DNA of 64,000 nt from Burkholderiales bacterium (GCA_016177875.1 JACOUL010000030.1:1-64000); one strand, 5' to 3'; positions 35,861 through 45,051 are shown, counted from the stretch's first letter. Notes: generated by a model from the sequence alone, not told the origin. Program-made: numbers and translations.

Positions 35861-36877
35861 ATGCGTGCCGGCGAAGAAAAAATTTATATTGATCCGGTCA
35901 CCCGTGAGCCGCTTCGTCTCGTCGACGAAGTGCGCAAGGGCGATGAAATCATATCCGGCGCCCTAGTGAATTCCGCAGGCCACCGCCATGAGATCCGCGA
36001 TGGGGTGCCCGATCTGGTGTACCCGTATGAATTGCCTGCGGTTGATGCCGAAGCCCTGCAGAAGTATGAAGAGCGGGCGGACGCCTACGACCGTTACCTG
36101 CCGCTGACTTTCAGCACCTACGGCGAAGATGAAGAAGCGGTGCGCAATGCCATGATCGACAAGCTCGATCTGAAACCCAATTCCATCGTTCTGGAAACCG
36201 GCGCCGGCACTGGCCGCGATTCCGAAATTATCGCGCGTCGTCTCGGCGCGAACGGCAAGCTCTATATCCAAGACCTCTCCCCCTCCTTCCTCGCCAAGAA
36301 CCTGGAGCGCATGCACGGCGTCGACGCCCGCGTGGAGCCGGCACTCGCCAACGGCTATTACCTACCCTTTGCCGACAATACTTTCGACGCCTACTATCAC
36401 TTCGGCGGCATCAATGCCTTCGGCGATATCAAGCGTGCGTATGCCGAAATGGCGCGCGTGGTGAAACCAGGCGGCAAGGTGGTGGTCGGCGACGAAAGCA
36501 TGCCGCCCTGGCTGCGTAACACCGAGTTCGGCCGCGTCCTGATGAATTCCAACCCGGAATTTGTTTATCCGCTCGAATTAGACAAGCTGCCGGTGGAAGC
36601 ACGCAAGACGCGTCTGGAGTGGATCATCGGCGGCGTGTTCTGGGTGATCGACTTCGTCGTCGGCGAAGGCGAACCGAAAGCGGATTTCGATTTTCCGATT
36701 CCTGGCGTTCGCGGCGGCACGCATCGCACCCGCTACTTCGGCCAGCTGGAAGGTGTCACGCCCGAAGCCAAGCGTATGGCACAGGAAGCACGCGCTAAAA
36801 CCGGCAAGAGCATGCATCAATGGCTGGACGAAGTCGTGCGCGAAGCTGCCAAGCGCGATCTCGGGCAAAAGGACTAA
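35861..36877 (+). CDS. Class I SAM-dependent methyltransferase (UbiE-like)
   Basis: The 338-residue protein has a perfect AGGAGG 5 bases before the ATG. An N-terminal Trm112/zinc-less insert-like part (IYIDPVTREPLRLVDEV, IRDGVPDLVYP) precedes a methyltransferase core: SIVLETGAGTGRDSEIIAR at about 108-126, LYIQDLSPSFLAKN, and ARVVKPGGKVVVGDESMPPW as motif III. The end is helical. The IRDGVPDL start is often seen in methyltransferases of secondary metabolism and glycan loci. It begins a plus-strand operon that continues through another methyltransferase, the acyl carrier protein, the reductase, the ligase and an acyltransferase. The substrate is not evident. Confidence 0.8.
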   Translation: MRAGEEKIYIDPVTREPLRLVDEVRKGDEIISGALVNSAGHRHEIRDGVPDLVYPYELPAVDAEALQKYEERADAYDRYLPLTFSTYGEDEEAVRNAMIDKLDLKPNSIVLETGAGTGRDSEIIARRLGANGKLYIQDLSPSFLAKNLERMHGVDARVEPALANGYYLPFADNTFDAYYHFGGINAFGDIKRAYAEMARVVKPGGKVVVGDESMPPWLRNTEFGRVLMNSNPEFVYPLELDKLPVEARKTRLEWIIGGVFWVIDFVVGEGEPKADFDFPIPGVRGGTHRTRYFGQLEGVTPEAKRMAQEARAKTGKSMHQWLDEVVREAAKRDLGQKD

Positions 36878-36891
36878 ATTTCCGCCGCAAC

Positions 36892-37974
36892 ATGACCAAC
36901 AACAGTAACAACCCGACGCTAGTTTTCCCCGCTGTCAATCAAGCCGCGATTGATTTTCTGATCGCCGCGCGCCAGCGCGGAGAGCGCACGATTTGCGCAG
37001 CGTCGGTAGCAAACGAAGAAATCGCCGCCGAGTGGGGCGGATCGCATCGCCTGCCCGCGATTTACGACGCCGACTTTGCGCATCAGTTTCTCGATTTGGT
37101 CGAGACTCAGTCGATTGCGCGCGTGTTTTGCCCGGTCGCGGCAGTGCACGATTTCATGCGCAAATTCATCGCCGAACGCAAGCTGGATATCGAACTCATC
37201 GGCCAATCGCCGATCCGCCAGCAAGTCGAGGCGCATCGCCGCCTGATCGCGCGTGCAAACAAATTACTGCCGCTGATTGAGGCCTGCGCCGAAGGGCGCA
37301 ACGCCTTGTCATTGATCGAAGTCGCCGGTATGCTGCGCCAATCCTCGCTGATCTATGGCGAGTCGAACGATGACAAGCTGGCCGCCCTGATGGGCATTTT
37401 TGCCAGCGCGCCGCAAGGCGACGTGGTCGAAATCGGCTCGCTCATGGGCCGCTCAGCTTTCGTGCTGCTGTATCTGGCATGGCGCTATCGCGTCGGCGCA
37501 GTGCTGACGGTCGACCCGTGGATGGTCGGCAATGCGATCCAGCACGACTCGCCCGAGCAATTCCAGGCGCTGGTCGACGAATGGGATTTCGAAGTCTTAA
37601 GCCAAGGCTTTTATATCAACATGATCCCGGCGCGCACGGACGACCACGCGCATTTGCGCATGCCGTCCGATCAAGGCTACGCGATATACTCGGGCACAGA
37701 GCCGATCCTGTCGCAGCTGGCGCGGCCCGTACCATACAATAAAAAAATCGCCGTCATCCATATCGACGGCAACCACGATTACGCTTGCTGCAAAAAGGAT
37801 TGCGAGCTGTGGCTTTCCAACATGGTGCCGCAGTCCTGGCTCATCCTGGACGACTACCTGTGGGCCCACGGCGACGGACCTTACCGCGTCGGGAATGAAT
37901 TGCTGGTCGATCAAGCAGATCGAATCGAACGCTCCTTCGTTTGCGGGAAGGCGCTGTTCGTCAAATTCAAGTAA
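36892..37974 (+). CDS. Class I SAM-dependent methyltransferase (Methyltransf_24 type)
   Basis: I start this 360-residue protein at the ATG at 36892 (MTNNSNNPTLVFPAVN); the frame is open upstream but that would overlap the previous gene. The first 150 residues resemble an ATP-grasp or Rossmann-like preATP domain (RTICAASVANEEIAAEWGG). The methyltransferase core begins near 175: GDVVEIGSLMGRSAFVLLYL, VLTVDPWM, and later KIAVIHIDGNHDYACCKKDC, a signature seen in cephalosporin hydroxylase-like and Methyltransf_24 sugar methyltransferases. SWLILDDYLW follows. It sits 14 bases after the preceding methyltransferase and 25 before the acyl carrier protein. A role in methylating the sugar or its acyl group is inferred from context. 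Confidence 0.75.
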   Translation: MTNNSNNPTLVFPAVNQAAIDFLIAARQRGERTICAASVANEEIAAEWGGSHRLPAIYDADFAHQFLDLVETQSIARVFCPVAAVHDFMRKFIAERKLDIELIGQSPIRQQVEAHRRLIARANKLLPLIEACAEGRNALSLIEVAGMLRQSSLIYGESNDDKLAALMGIFASAPQGDVVEIGSLMGRSAFVLLYLAWRYRVGAVLTVDPWMVGNAIQHDSPEQFQALVDEWDFEVLSQGFYINMIPARTDDHAHLRMPSDQGYAIYSGTEPILSQLARPVPYNKKIAVIHIDGNHDYACCKKDCELWLSNMVPQSWLILDDYLWAHGDGPYRVGNELLVDQADRIERSFVCGKALFVKFK

Positions 37975-37999
37975 TTAGCCGCATCGCGAACCATATAAC

Positions 38000-38227
38000 A
38001 TGTCTCTGGAAAAAATTTTTGCTGACGTTTTTGCGCTTCAAGCGTCTACGGTCAACGATCAACTCGAACTGGCTTCGATTCCCGCCTGGGATTCGTTGAC
38101 GCACATGATGCTGATCGTGCAGCTCGAAGATACCTACAAGATCCAATTGTCGGGCGATGAAATCGCCGACATGAAATCGGTGGGCGACGCCAGGCGCGCC
38201 CTGCAAGCACACGGTGCGACGCCATGA
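38000..38227 (+). CDS. Stand-alone acyl carrier protein
   Basis: This 75-residue protein is a discrete acyl carrier protein. Ser32 in IPAWDSLTHMMLIVQLED is the phosphopantetheine attachment site, in the usual DSL motif at the start of helix II, and the length is normal. It is not the fatty-acid acpP, which has a different sequence and neighbours. The stop overlaps the start of the SDR gene (ATGA), and an adenylating ligase follows, so it most likely carries a carboxylic or amino acid that is activated, reduced and then passed to a sugar. A DltC-like carrier is a reasonable comparison. Confidence 0.85.
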   Translation: MSLEKIFADVFALQASTVNDQLELASIPAWDSLTHMMLIVQLEDTYKIQLSGDEIADMKSVGDARRALQAHGATP

Positions 38228-38979
38228 ATATCGCCGGCGCAAAAGTCTTGCTGACCGGCGGCGGCCGCGGCATCGGGCGCTTTCTGGTTGAACGCTTGGC
38301 GGCCGAATCTGCCGAAGTCTTCGTGCTGGAGCGCGACGAAGCCTTGTGCGCCGAACTGCGCGCCATCGAAGGCGGCAAGGTCAATGCGCTATCCTGCGAC
38401 GTCTCCAGCGCCGATGCAGTCGACGCTGCGCTGAAACAAGTATTCGACGCCGGCTTCGATCCCGATGTCTTGGTCAACAACGCCGGCATCATCCATAGCG
38501 AACCGCTGGTCAATATGCTGGCGCGCGGCGTCGATCGCGTGCATTCGCGCGAAAATTGGCGGCGCGTGATGGCTATCGACCTCGACTCGGTTTTCTTCGT
38601 CACCGGCCGCGTAGTCGACCAGATGCTCGCCAAGCGCCGCAAAGGCGTGGTGATTTCCATCAGCTCGATCGCCGCCAACGGCAATCCCGGACAAACCGCG
38701 TATTCCGCCGCCAAAGCCGGCGTCAATGCCATGACCCAAACCTGGGCCAAGGAACTCGGCGCCATGGGGCTGCGCTTTGCCGCGATCGCACCCGGTTTCA
38801 TCGATACGCCATCGACGCGCGAGGCCTTAAGCGAAGCGGTGCTCACCCGCCTGCAGCAGCAAGTACCTTTGCGCCGCCTGGGCAACATGGACAGCATTTA
38901 CCTCGCCGTTCGCCACATCATTGAAAACGATTACCTGACCGGCACAGTCCTGGAAGTGGATGGCGGATTGGTAATTTAG
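38224..38979 (+). CDS. Short-chain dehydrogenase/reductase, FabG-like
   Basis: The 251-residue classical SDR has the cofactor motif TGGGRGIG at 11-18, the NNAG motif at 85-88, catalytic Ser at 147-148, Tyr160 and Lys164 (AYSAAKAG), and the usual end LTGTVLEVDGGLVI. Most members use NADP(H) or NAD(H) to interconvert a keto and a hydroxyl group; FabG reduces 3-ketoacyl-ACP. Its coupling by ATGA to the acyl carrier protein makes a carrier-bound ketoacyl group the likely substrate, for example to give a 3-hydroxyacyl unit. A free sugar or sugar nucleotide substrate is the alternative. Confidence 0.85.
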   Translation: MNIAGAKVLLTGGGRGIGRFLVERLAAESAEVFVLERDEALCAELRAIEGGKVNALSCDVSSADAVDAALKQVFDAGFDPDVLVNNAGIIHSEPLVNMLARGVDRVHSRENWRRVMAIDLDSVFFVTGRVVDQMLAKRRKGVVISISSIAANGNPGQTAYSAAKAGVNAMTQTWAKELGAMGLRFAAIAPGFIDTPSTREALSEAVLTRLQQQVPLRRLGNMDSIYLAVRHIIENDYLTGTVLEVDGGLVI

Positions 38980-38992
38980 GGGAAACGCCGGA

Positions 38993-40540
38993 ATGCCTTA
39001 CCGCTCGAATCTCGCCGTCGCTTTTGAAGAAGTTGTCGCCCGCTATGCGGGTCGCACAGCCCTGCATTATCCGGCGACGAACGAGCGCGTGACTTATCGA
39101 GACCTAGCCGCGCTTGCCAATCGCATTGCGAGCATTTTCTGGGCCAAAGGATTACGCCAGGGCGAAGTTGCCGCGTTTTTCAACGATAAATCGCCAACTG
39201 CATTCGCCGCCATGCTGGCCTGTCTGCGCCTCGGCATCATCTATACCAATCTCGATCCGGAAAGCCCCTGGGAACGCAATCGCAAGATTCTCGCCACGTG
39301 CCAGCCGCACTTGATCGTCAATGCCTTTGCCGATCTGCCGTTTAAGGAAGGGCTAGAAGAACAAGGTTTGCGCAACGTTCTTCATTTGCGCGACTTGCCG
39401 AACATGACGGCATCCGAGACGATGCCGGACCACCGTACGATCACCGGCGCGTCGCCCGCCTACATCATGTTCACCTCGGGTTCCACTGGGAATCCCAAAG
39501 GCGCGGTAATGTCGCATGCGAATCTGCTCGGACTGATTGCTTGGGGCCAGGATCGTTTCGGCATTACGTGCGATGACGTGATAACCAACGTCAATCCGAT
39601 TTATTTCGACAATTCGGTCTTTGATTTTTATACGGCGATTTTTTCGGGCGCGACCTTGCTGCCTGTCACACCCGCGCAAGCGAAAGACACGCGACTTTTG
39701 GTGCGCCTAGTGAATGAAGCGGGATGTACGACCTGGTTTTCCGTACCGTCGCTGCTTGTCTATTTGCTGACGACCAGAGCAGTCACCGCAAACGATTTTC
39801 CGAAGATACGCAAAATCATCTTCGGCGGCGAAGGTTTTCCCAAGCCTAAGCTCAAGCAGTTGTACGATTTATTCGGCAGCCGTGCCACGCTGGAAAATGT
39901 GTATGGCCCGACGGAATGCACATGCATTTGCTCAGCGCATTCGATTAGCGATGCCGATTTCGAAGACATGCAAAATCTCGCGACGCTAGGCAAGCTCGCA
40001 CAGAATTTCGACTATGAAATTCTGCCGCAAGACGAATCAGATCCAGATCCGGACTTCGGCGAACTCTTCCTGCGCGGACCGCAGGTCGGCCTGGGTTACT
40101 ACAACGATCGTGAGCGCACGGCGAAGTCTTTTATCCCAAATCCGCGCCACAATCTCTATGCCGATATCGGTTACCGCACCGGCGACCTGGTTAGACGCGA
40201 TGCCCAAGGCAATTTGCACTTCAAGGGCCGCGTCGACTTCCAGATCAAGCACATGGGTTATCGCATCGAGCTGGAAGAAATCGAAGCTGCCGTTGGCACG
40301 CTGGCCGGCGTCAAGGAGTGCGCAGTAATTTATCAAAAATCTGCCGACGGCTTCGGACAAATCATCGCGTTCACTGCAATGAATACACCGGCCGCGCCGG
40401 AAGAATTATTGCGCCAAATTGCAGCGATCGTGCCGCCTTATATGCTGCCGCGGCGCATGCATGTAATGGAACATTTGCCCAAAAATGCCAATGGCAAGAT
40501 CGACCGCATCGCCTTGCAAACCCACGCTACTTCAGCTTAA
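38993..40540 (+). CDS. Adenylate-forming ligase (amino-acid or acyl activating, DltA-like)
   Basis: The 515-residue enzyme of the ANL superfamily activates a carboxylic acid as acyl-AMP and loads it on a carrier. Core motifs are complete: A3 YIMFTSGSTGNPKGAV at 157-172, A5 NVYGPTECTC, A7 YRTGDLVRRD, A8 VDFQIKHMGYRIELEEIE, and the catalytic Lys in A10 PKNANGKIDR near the end. The length and the absence of a fused carrier domain suit a stand-alone adenylation enzyme working with the nearby acyl carrier protein, as DltA works with DltC. It lies 13 bases after the SDR and just before an acyltransferase. The acid used is not predictable by eye. Confidence 0.85.
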   Translation: MPYRSNLAVAFEEVVARYAGRTALHYPATNERVTYRDLAALANRIASIFWAKGLRQGEVAAFFNDKSPTAFAAMLACLRLGIIYTNLDPESPWERNRKILATCQPHLIVNAFADLPFKEGLEEQGLRNVLHLRDLPNMTASETMPDHRTITGASPAYIMFTSGSTGNPKGAVMSHANLLGLIAWGQDRFGITCDDVITNVNPIYFDNSVFDFYTAIFSGATLLPVTPAQAKDTRLLVRLVNEAGCTTWFSVPSLLVYLLTTRAVTANDFPKIRKIIFGGEGFPKPKLKQLYDLFGSRATLENVYGPTECTCICSAHSISDADFEDMQNLATLGKLAQNFDYEILPQDESDPDPDFGELFLRGPQVGLGYYNDRERTAKSFIPNPRHNLYADIGYRTGDLVRRDAQGNLHFKGRVDFQIKHMGYRIELEEIEAAVGTLAGVKECAVIYQKSADGFGQIIAFTAMNTPAAPEELLRQIAAIVPPYMLPRRMHVMEHLPKNANGKIDRIALQTHATSA

Positions 40541-40544
40541 TTCT

Positions 40545-41219
40545 ATGAAACCACTCGTCTTATTTGGTGCCGGCAAAATCGCAGAAGTTCTCTTGTACTT
40601 CTTCACCCACCACAGCGACCGCAAGATTGTTGCCATTTGCGTCGACCGCGAATTCATGACCGAGCCGCAATGGCAAGGCTTGCCCGTTGTACCGAGCGAC
40701 GAATTGGTGAAACACTATCCGCCCGAAACACATGAAGTTTTCGTCGCCCTGGGATACCAAAGATTGAATGCCGCGCGCGCCGAAAAATGTGCGCAGCTGC
40801 GCGCACTCGGCTATGCACTGCCTTCTTACGTACACCCGGAGTCAGGATTGCCGCGCGATTGCGTCATTGGCGACAACTGCTTCATCATGAATCAGGTATT
40901 GATTCATCCGCGCGTCAAAATCGGTAACAACGTATTCGTGTGGAGTGGCGCGATGATAGGTCACCACAGCACTGTGGGTGACAATTGCTGGCTGACTTCC
41001 TGTGCCAATATTTCCGGTGAAGTGATCGTCGGCGAAAATTGTTTTTTCGCAGTGAACAGCACCATCGCGAACCAAGTAAAGATCGGCAAGGATTGCTTCA
41101 TAGGCGCGAATGCCCTGGTTACCAAATGTACGGGTGACGAACAAGTATTCCTCGCCGAAAATAGCAAACCCTTCCGCTTGAATACCCATCAGTTTTTACG
41201 GATGAGCAGATTCAGCTGA
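40545..41219 (+). CDS. NeuD/PglD-like hexapeptide acyltransferase
   Basis: The 224-residue protein (start MKPLVLFGAGKIAEVLLYFF at the ATG at 40545, 4 bases after the ligase stop) has an N-terminal PglD/NeuD-type Rossmann subdomain and a left-handed beta-helix from about 100 (DCVIGDNCFIMNQVLIHPRV, KIGNNVFVWSGAMIGHHSTV, and VIVGENCFFAVNSTIANQV). His142-like residues in GHHS are placed as the catalytic base in PglD relatives. Such enzymes N-acylate the 4-amino group of UDP-sugars. It is the last gene of the plus-strand cassette, so it could take the carrier-bound acyl group. It converges on the minus-strand sugar operon, with 11 bases between them. Confidence 0.82.
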   Translation: MKPLVLFGAGKIAEVLLYFFTHHSDRKIVAICVDREFMTEPQWQGLPVVPSDELVKHYPPETHEVFVALGYQRLNAARAEKCAQLRALGYALPSYVHPESGLPRDCVIGDNCFIMNQVLIHPRVKIGNNVFVWSGAMIGHHSTVGDNCWLTSCANISGEVIVGENCFFAVNSTIANQVKIGKDCFIGANALVTKCTGDEQVFLAENSKPFRLNTHQFLRMSRFS

Positions 41220-41230
41220 AGCTGCGTGCG

Positions 41231-41899
41231 CTATCTGAAGCGCCGATCCAGAACATGTTTCCTGTTCTCCCGTGTTTCCAATTTCGGCTTGCTGAACACG
41301 ATCTTATTGCTCGGCACGTCTTGATGGAGAATCATGGTATTGGCGCCGATTACGACGTTGTCTCCAATCGTTGAGCGGCCGATTATTGAAGCGCCGGCGT
41401 AAAGCACGACATGTTCGCCGATGACGGGGAAGACTCCATCCTCGTCGCACCCTACCGAACACCCCTGATACACGCAAAAGTAATTGCCATACGTGGCTTG
41501 CCCGAGAATCGTCCCTGCCGGATGCATAAACTGAAACACTTCGGGTAAAGCGGTGTCCGGATAGACATCCAATCCATGCAGAATTTTGTTCAGGTAAAAG
41601 AGGCGAAACGCCAGCGGATGAGCTGGGTCTCGCCGCGACGCCGTATTGCTCAACAAGTAGAGGAACATGGCGTAATGATCCGGATGCAGATAATTGAACA
41701 TCACTCGTTCGCCTTCGCGGAATTTCTTTTTGGCGATTCCGCTAAAGCAGAGGCGCGTACGTTCCAGCGCTTCGCTCATGAAGGCAGTGATGACCTCTTC
41801 AGTAATCGGTCTTCCGTCGGGAAAAAAACGGTCAAGTTGCGCGGCGACATAAGCGGACAATCGATCAGGCGTCGTATCGCGTAATACGAATTCAGTCAT
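41231..41899 (-). CDS. Serine acetyltransferase-like hexapeptide transferase
   Basis: The 222-residue protein has a helical N-terminal half (EEVITAFMSEALERTRLCFS, NYLHPDHYAMFLYLLSN) and a C-terminal left-handed beta-helix (AGTILGQATYGNYFCVYQ, GEHVVLYAGASIIGRSTIGD, VVIGANTMILHQDVPSN), the layout of CysE-type transferases. The sequence is well away from housekeeping CysE, and the position at the end of a sugar-biosynthesis operon suggests it acetylates a sugar or an attached amino acid such as serine. It begins 10 bases after the GNAT gene. Both its gene and the plus-strand NeuD-like gene end within 11 bases of each other. Confidence 0.75.
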   Translation of the reverse strand: MTEFVLRDTTPDRLSAYVAAQLDRFFPDGRPITEEVITAFMSEALERTRLCFSGIAKKKFREGERVMFNYLHPDHYAMFLYLLSNTASRRDPAHPLAFRLFYLNKILHGLDVYPDTALPEVFQFMHPAGTILGQATYGNYFCVYQGCSVGCDEDGVFPVIGEHVVLYAGASIIGRSTIGDNVVIGANTMILHQDVPSNKIVFSKPKLETRENRKHVLDRRFR

Positions 41900-41909
41900 G
41901 TCTCAGCTC

Positions 41910-42809
41910 TCAGATTCTATCGAAATAAGGTATGTACCATTGCGAAACGAGTTCGGCATTGACCTTGTCCGACAAGGCACGCCACATCGTCAACGGTTTT
42001 TCCTGCCAACGGATATCGGTGTTGCTCGCTAGCCAATCATAAGACTCGCTCGATTTGAAGTCGTTAACATAAATGCGTTGATAACGCGCGCTTAGGTTCG
42101 CCATCAATGCCGCAAATCTTTCCGGCGCACCGACCATCTCGTAAACAATGCCTGTTTGATCGGCATCACCCACTAGAGCATAGGCCGTCTGACCGTCCTG
42201 TTCTGACCAAAGCAATTCCACGCAATTCGCCGGAATAGGGATTTGACCATAGTCTTCCGCATGCCGCTGAATTCTGAATGCGCAATGCTTTTGCCTGAGA
42301 CATTCAATGTCGGCCAATTTAGCATCGGCCATAGACACAACCTGCACCCTATCACTTAACGGATCAACGTCCGAGCCGCCGCTCATTTCACCGAACATTC
42401 CGCTGTCCTGCACATTCCAACCAAGTCGCGCATAAAACGCCGGCTGCGCAGTCCATAACACCGCGAAGTCGATACCCGCGATGCGCAAGGCCTGTTCCGT
42501 GGAAGCTAACAAACGGCTTGCCCAGCCTTGTCCACGCCGGTCCAGGCTCGTAATCACTCCGCCGATCATCGCGCCGCGCCAAACATGGCCATCCGCATGC
42601 CAATCAACATGCTTGACGGCGAGCGCCGAAAGAATCTCACCGGCTTCCTCAACCAGATAAATATTGTGCGCATTAGCTGCGCAATAGACTGAGGGGAAAC
42701 GCGATGCCAGCGACTTGCTGCGGCCTTTGCTGTAAATGAAATTCTCGTCCAGCACCGGCAAGAGCCGTTCGAGATCTGTCGAGGTGCAATTGCGCAGAAC
42801 AGCGCTCAT
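41910..42809 (-). CDS. GNAT-family N-acetyltransferase
   Basis: The 299-residue protein has a GNAT core in its first half: LVEEAGEILSALAVKHVDW, GAMIGGVITSLDRRGQG, with the acetyl-CoA loop RRGQGWASRLL, followed by FAVLWTAQPAFYARLGW. The second half (about 150-299) is a further domain with a similar fold, so it may be a double-GNAT protein like the Eis or Acetyltransf_9 group. It starts one base after the preceding aminotransferase gene. Acetylating the amino group made by the neighbouring DegT enzymes, as PseH does in pseudaminic acid synthesis, is a reasonable inference. Confidence 0.75.
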   Translation of the reverse strand: MSAVLRNCTSTDLERLLPVLDENFIYSKGRSKSLASRFPSVYCAANAHNIYLVEEAGEILSALAVKHVDWHADGHVWRGAMIGGVITSLDRRGQGWASRLLASTEQALRIAGIDFAVLWTAQPAFYARLGWNVQDSGMFGEMSGGSDVDPLSDRVQVVSMADAKLADIECLRQKHCAFRIQRHAEDYGQIPIPANCVELLWSEQDGQTAYALVGDADQTGIVYEMVGAPERFAALMANLSARYQRIYVNDFKSSESYDWLASNTDIRWQEKPLTMWRALSDKVNAELVSQWYIPYFDRI

Positions 42810-42810
42810 C

Positions 42811-43932
42811 TCACCAGCCCGAACGCAAACAATCGACGATACGCGCGCGATCCTCGTCGCTCACCCACCAGCCGCAGGGAATGCTCAGATTCTCCGCATC
42901 GAAGCAATCGACACCGGGTAATGAAGGCTTGGCGGTGCCATAGCAAGAGTAGACGTCATTGCGCGTATGCAAACGCTGGGTACCGATGCCATGCGACAGA
43001 AGCTTGCGGATCAAATCGTCGCGGCGCTCAGCACGCAAAGCATAGGTCCAGTAAGCGGATGTCACATCGCTTCGCCGCCGGAGCAGCTTAAGGCCAGCAA
43101 TATCCTTAAGTGCTGCGTCGTAAAATAAACCGTTGGCTTGGTGACGGGCCACGATATCGTCCGCATGCGAGAGCGCCGCCAGCCCGAAGGTGGCTGCGAT
43201 TTCATTCATGGTGAAGTTAAAGCCCGCAACGGAAATATCGTATTGCGGATTCAAATCGCCGTTTGGCAGCCGGAAAGATTTGTAATCGATGCCGAAGCGG
43301 CGCAGGCGGCGCGCCTCCTCAGCCATCTCGACGTTCGCCGTGATCAGCGCTCCGCCCTCGCCGCCAGTATTGAGATGCTTGGTGGCATAAAAGGAATAGA
43401 TCGTAAAGTCAGCATCTCTGCCGAGCTTACTATTGTGGCTTCGAGCACCAAACGCCTCGGTAGCATCTTCCACGAGTTTGATACCACGCGCTTTTGCGAG
43501 TGCAGCGATCGCGGCGATATCCGCGACATCTCCGGCCCAGTGGTACAGAAGAATTGCGCGCGTTTTGTGCGTAATAAGCGAGTCTATCTTTGCCGCATCC
43601 ATCATGCCGGTCGCCGGATCGATATCGCACCAGATCGGGCGCGCAAAGAGATTAGCAATCGGCATGAGTGAAGCGGAGCATGCCATAGGGGAAGTAATCA
43701 CTTCGTCGCCAGGTCGCACGCCGGCCATGTAGAGCGCCAATGTGATGCCTGCCGAGGCATCGTTCAAAGCCACTACGTTTGGCGCTTCCAGCCATCGTCC
43801 GAGAGCCGCTTCAAATGCTGCTACTTGCGGCCCCATCGCCAGCCGTCCGCTGCTCAGCACGGGCACTAACTTCGCCTGCACATCTTGCGGCATGAAGACC
43901 TTAAAAAGCGGGATGTTGGCCGGCACGGACAT
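42811..43932 (-). CDS. DegT/DnrJ/EryC1/StrS family aminotransferase
   Basis: I choose the ATG at 43932 (MSVPANIPLFKVFMP), 5 bases after the stop of the preceding gene with GGGGTGG upstream; a GTG 12 bases earlier is possible. The 373-residue enzyme has the PLP lysine at K185 in FYATKHLNTGGEGGAL, an Asp at 156 (LVEDATEAFGA) for the pyridine nitrogen, and ASAGITLALYMAG near the phosphate site. It is closely related to the following minus-strand neighbour and shares its start (IPLFKV), so the two may be duplicates that act at different positions of one sugar or form a heteromeric pair. Confidence 0.85.
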   Translation of the reverse strand: MSVPANIPLFKVFMPQDVQAKLVPVLSSGRLAMGPQVAAFEAALGRWLEAPNVVALNDASAGITLALYMAGVRPGDEVITSPMACSASLMPIANLFARPIWCDIDPATGMMDAAKIDSLITHKTRAILLYHWAGDVADIAAIAALAKARGIKLVEDATEAFGARSHNSKLGRDADFTIYSFYATKHLNTGGEGGALITANVEMAEEARRLRRFGIDYKSFRLPNGDLNPQYDISVAGFNFTMNEIAATFGLAALSHADDIVARHQANGLFYDAALKDIAGLKLLRRRSDVTSAYWTYALRAERRDDLIRKLLSHGIGTQRLHTRNDVYSCYGTAKPSLPGVDCFDAENLSIPCGWWVSDEDRARIVDCLRSGW

Positions 43933-43937
43933 GGTCG

Positions 43938-45050
43938 CTACCACCCCTTGCGTATCACATCGACGATGCTTTGACGCTGCTCGTCGCTAATCCACCAGCC
44001 GCATGGAATATGGATCATCTTGTCGTAGAAAGCGTCCAGCCCTGGCAGAGGGCAACTGCTTTCCGCAAACACCGAATGCTGGTCATTACGCTTATGCGCC
44101 TGCGAGGCTGCAATACCGTGCGCAGCGAGATGACGTTCAAAATGATTGCGATCCTCCACCAGCACGGTATAAAACCAGTACGAAGGTTCCGCCCTTTGTT
44201 CCCAACCACACAGCGACACGCCGGGGATACCTTGTAGCGCTTGGTCAAAGAATTTCCCATTGGCGATATGCCGCTCGATCAGTTGCTCGATATATGCAAG
44301 CTGCACAAGACCGATGGTCGCAGTGACATTGTTCATGTGGTATTTGTAGCCGATGCTCGCCACGTCGACTTCGGTACGCGGCGCGGCGCGATCGATCCCG
44401 AACCATCTAAACTTGCGCCCCTGAGCCAATAGGCCCTCCATATCCTTTGCCATATTGCAGGCAAGCATACCGCCATCGACTGTCGTCATATGCTTGATCG
44501 CCTGCAGCGAAAACATGACGAATTCCGAATGAGAGCCCAGTACTTTGCCGTCGTAGCGCGCGCCCAACGCATGCGCCGCGTCTTCGATCACCGGAATACC
44601 CTTGGCCACGCGCCGAATGTCGGCGATCGGCGCCGGAATGCCGCCGTAATGCACGACCATGATTGCGCGCGTACGCTCGGTGATTTTTTCGGCGATCGAC
44701 TGCGCCGTGAGATTGCCATTGGCGGGGTCGACATCCGCCCAAACAATTTTCGCGCCGGCTTGAAGAATGGCCATATTGGTCGGCTCCGCCGTCATCGCCG
44801 TCGAGATGACTTCATCGCCCGGGCCGACATCGGCCAGCACCAATGCGGTATGCAAGGCGGCGGTACCGGAATAGAACGACAAGACATGCGGGCTGCCAAC
44901 GAACTTACCGAATTCGCGCTCGAAGTCGGCAACCGGCGCTCCTTCGGAGATCTGACCGCTATACAAGATCTCTTCCAAGCGCGGCATCAGTACGTCGCGC
45001 GGCGGCAGTCCTACTTTGAATAAGGGGATGTCTATTTTCGGGGCGCTCAT
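43938..45050 (-). CDS. DegT/DnrJ/EryC1/StrS family aminotransferase
   Basis: The 370-residue enzyme starts at the ATG at 45050 (MSAPKIDIPLFKVGL), one base after the stop of the dehydratase gene; a longer reading would overlap it. K186 in SLQAIKHMTTVDGGML is the PLP lysine, with VIEDAAHALGA supplying the Asp at 157. FYSGTAALHTAL is the phosphate-binding region. It is the second gene of the operon, directly after a 4,6-dehydratase, the classical order in which the aminotransferase converts the 4-keto group to an amine, as PseC or PglE do after PseB or PglF. Confidence 0.87.
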   Translation of the reverse strand: MSAPKIDIPLFKVGLPPRDVLMPRLEEILYSGQISEGAPVADFEREFGKFVGSPHVLSFYSGTAALHTALVLADVGPGDEVISTAMTAEPTNMAILQAGAKIVWADVDPANGNLTAQSIAEKITERTRAIMVVHYGGIPAPIADIRRVAKGIPVIEDAAHALGARYDGKVLGSHSEFVMFSLQAIKHMTTVDGGMLACNMAKDMEGLLAQGRKFRWFGIDRAAPRTEVDVASIGYKYHMNNVTATIGLVQLAYIEQLIERHIANGKFFDQALQGIPGVSLCGWEQRAEPSYWFYTVLVEDRNHFERHLAAHGIAASQAHKRNDQHSVFAESSCPLPGLDAFYDKMIHIPCGWWISDEQRQSIVDVIRKGW

Positions 45051-45051
45051 A

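Noticed and set aside
41200..41240. Bidirectional terminator between the two converging sugar operons
   Set aside because: The 11-base gap and flanks contain only short AGCTGAAGCT-type repeats and no convincing stem with a T run.
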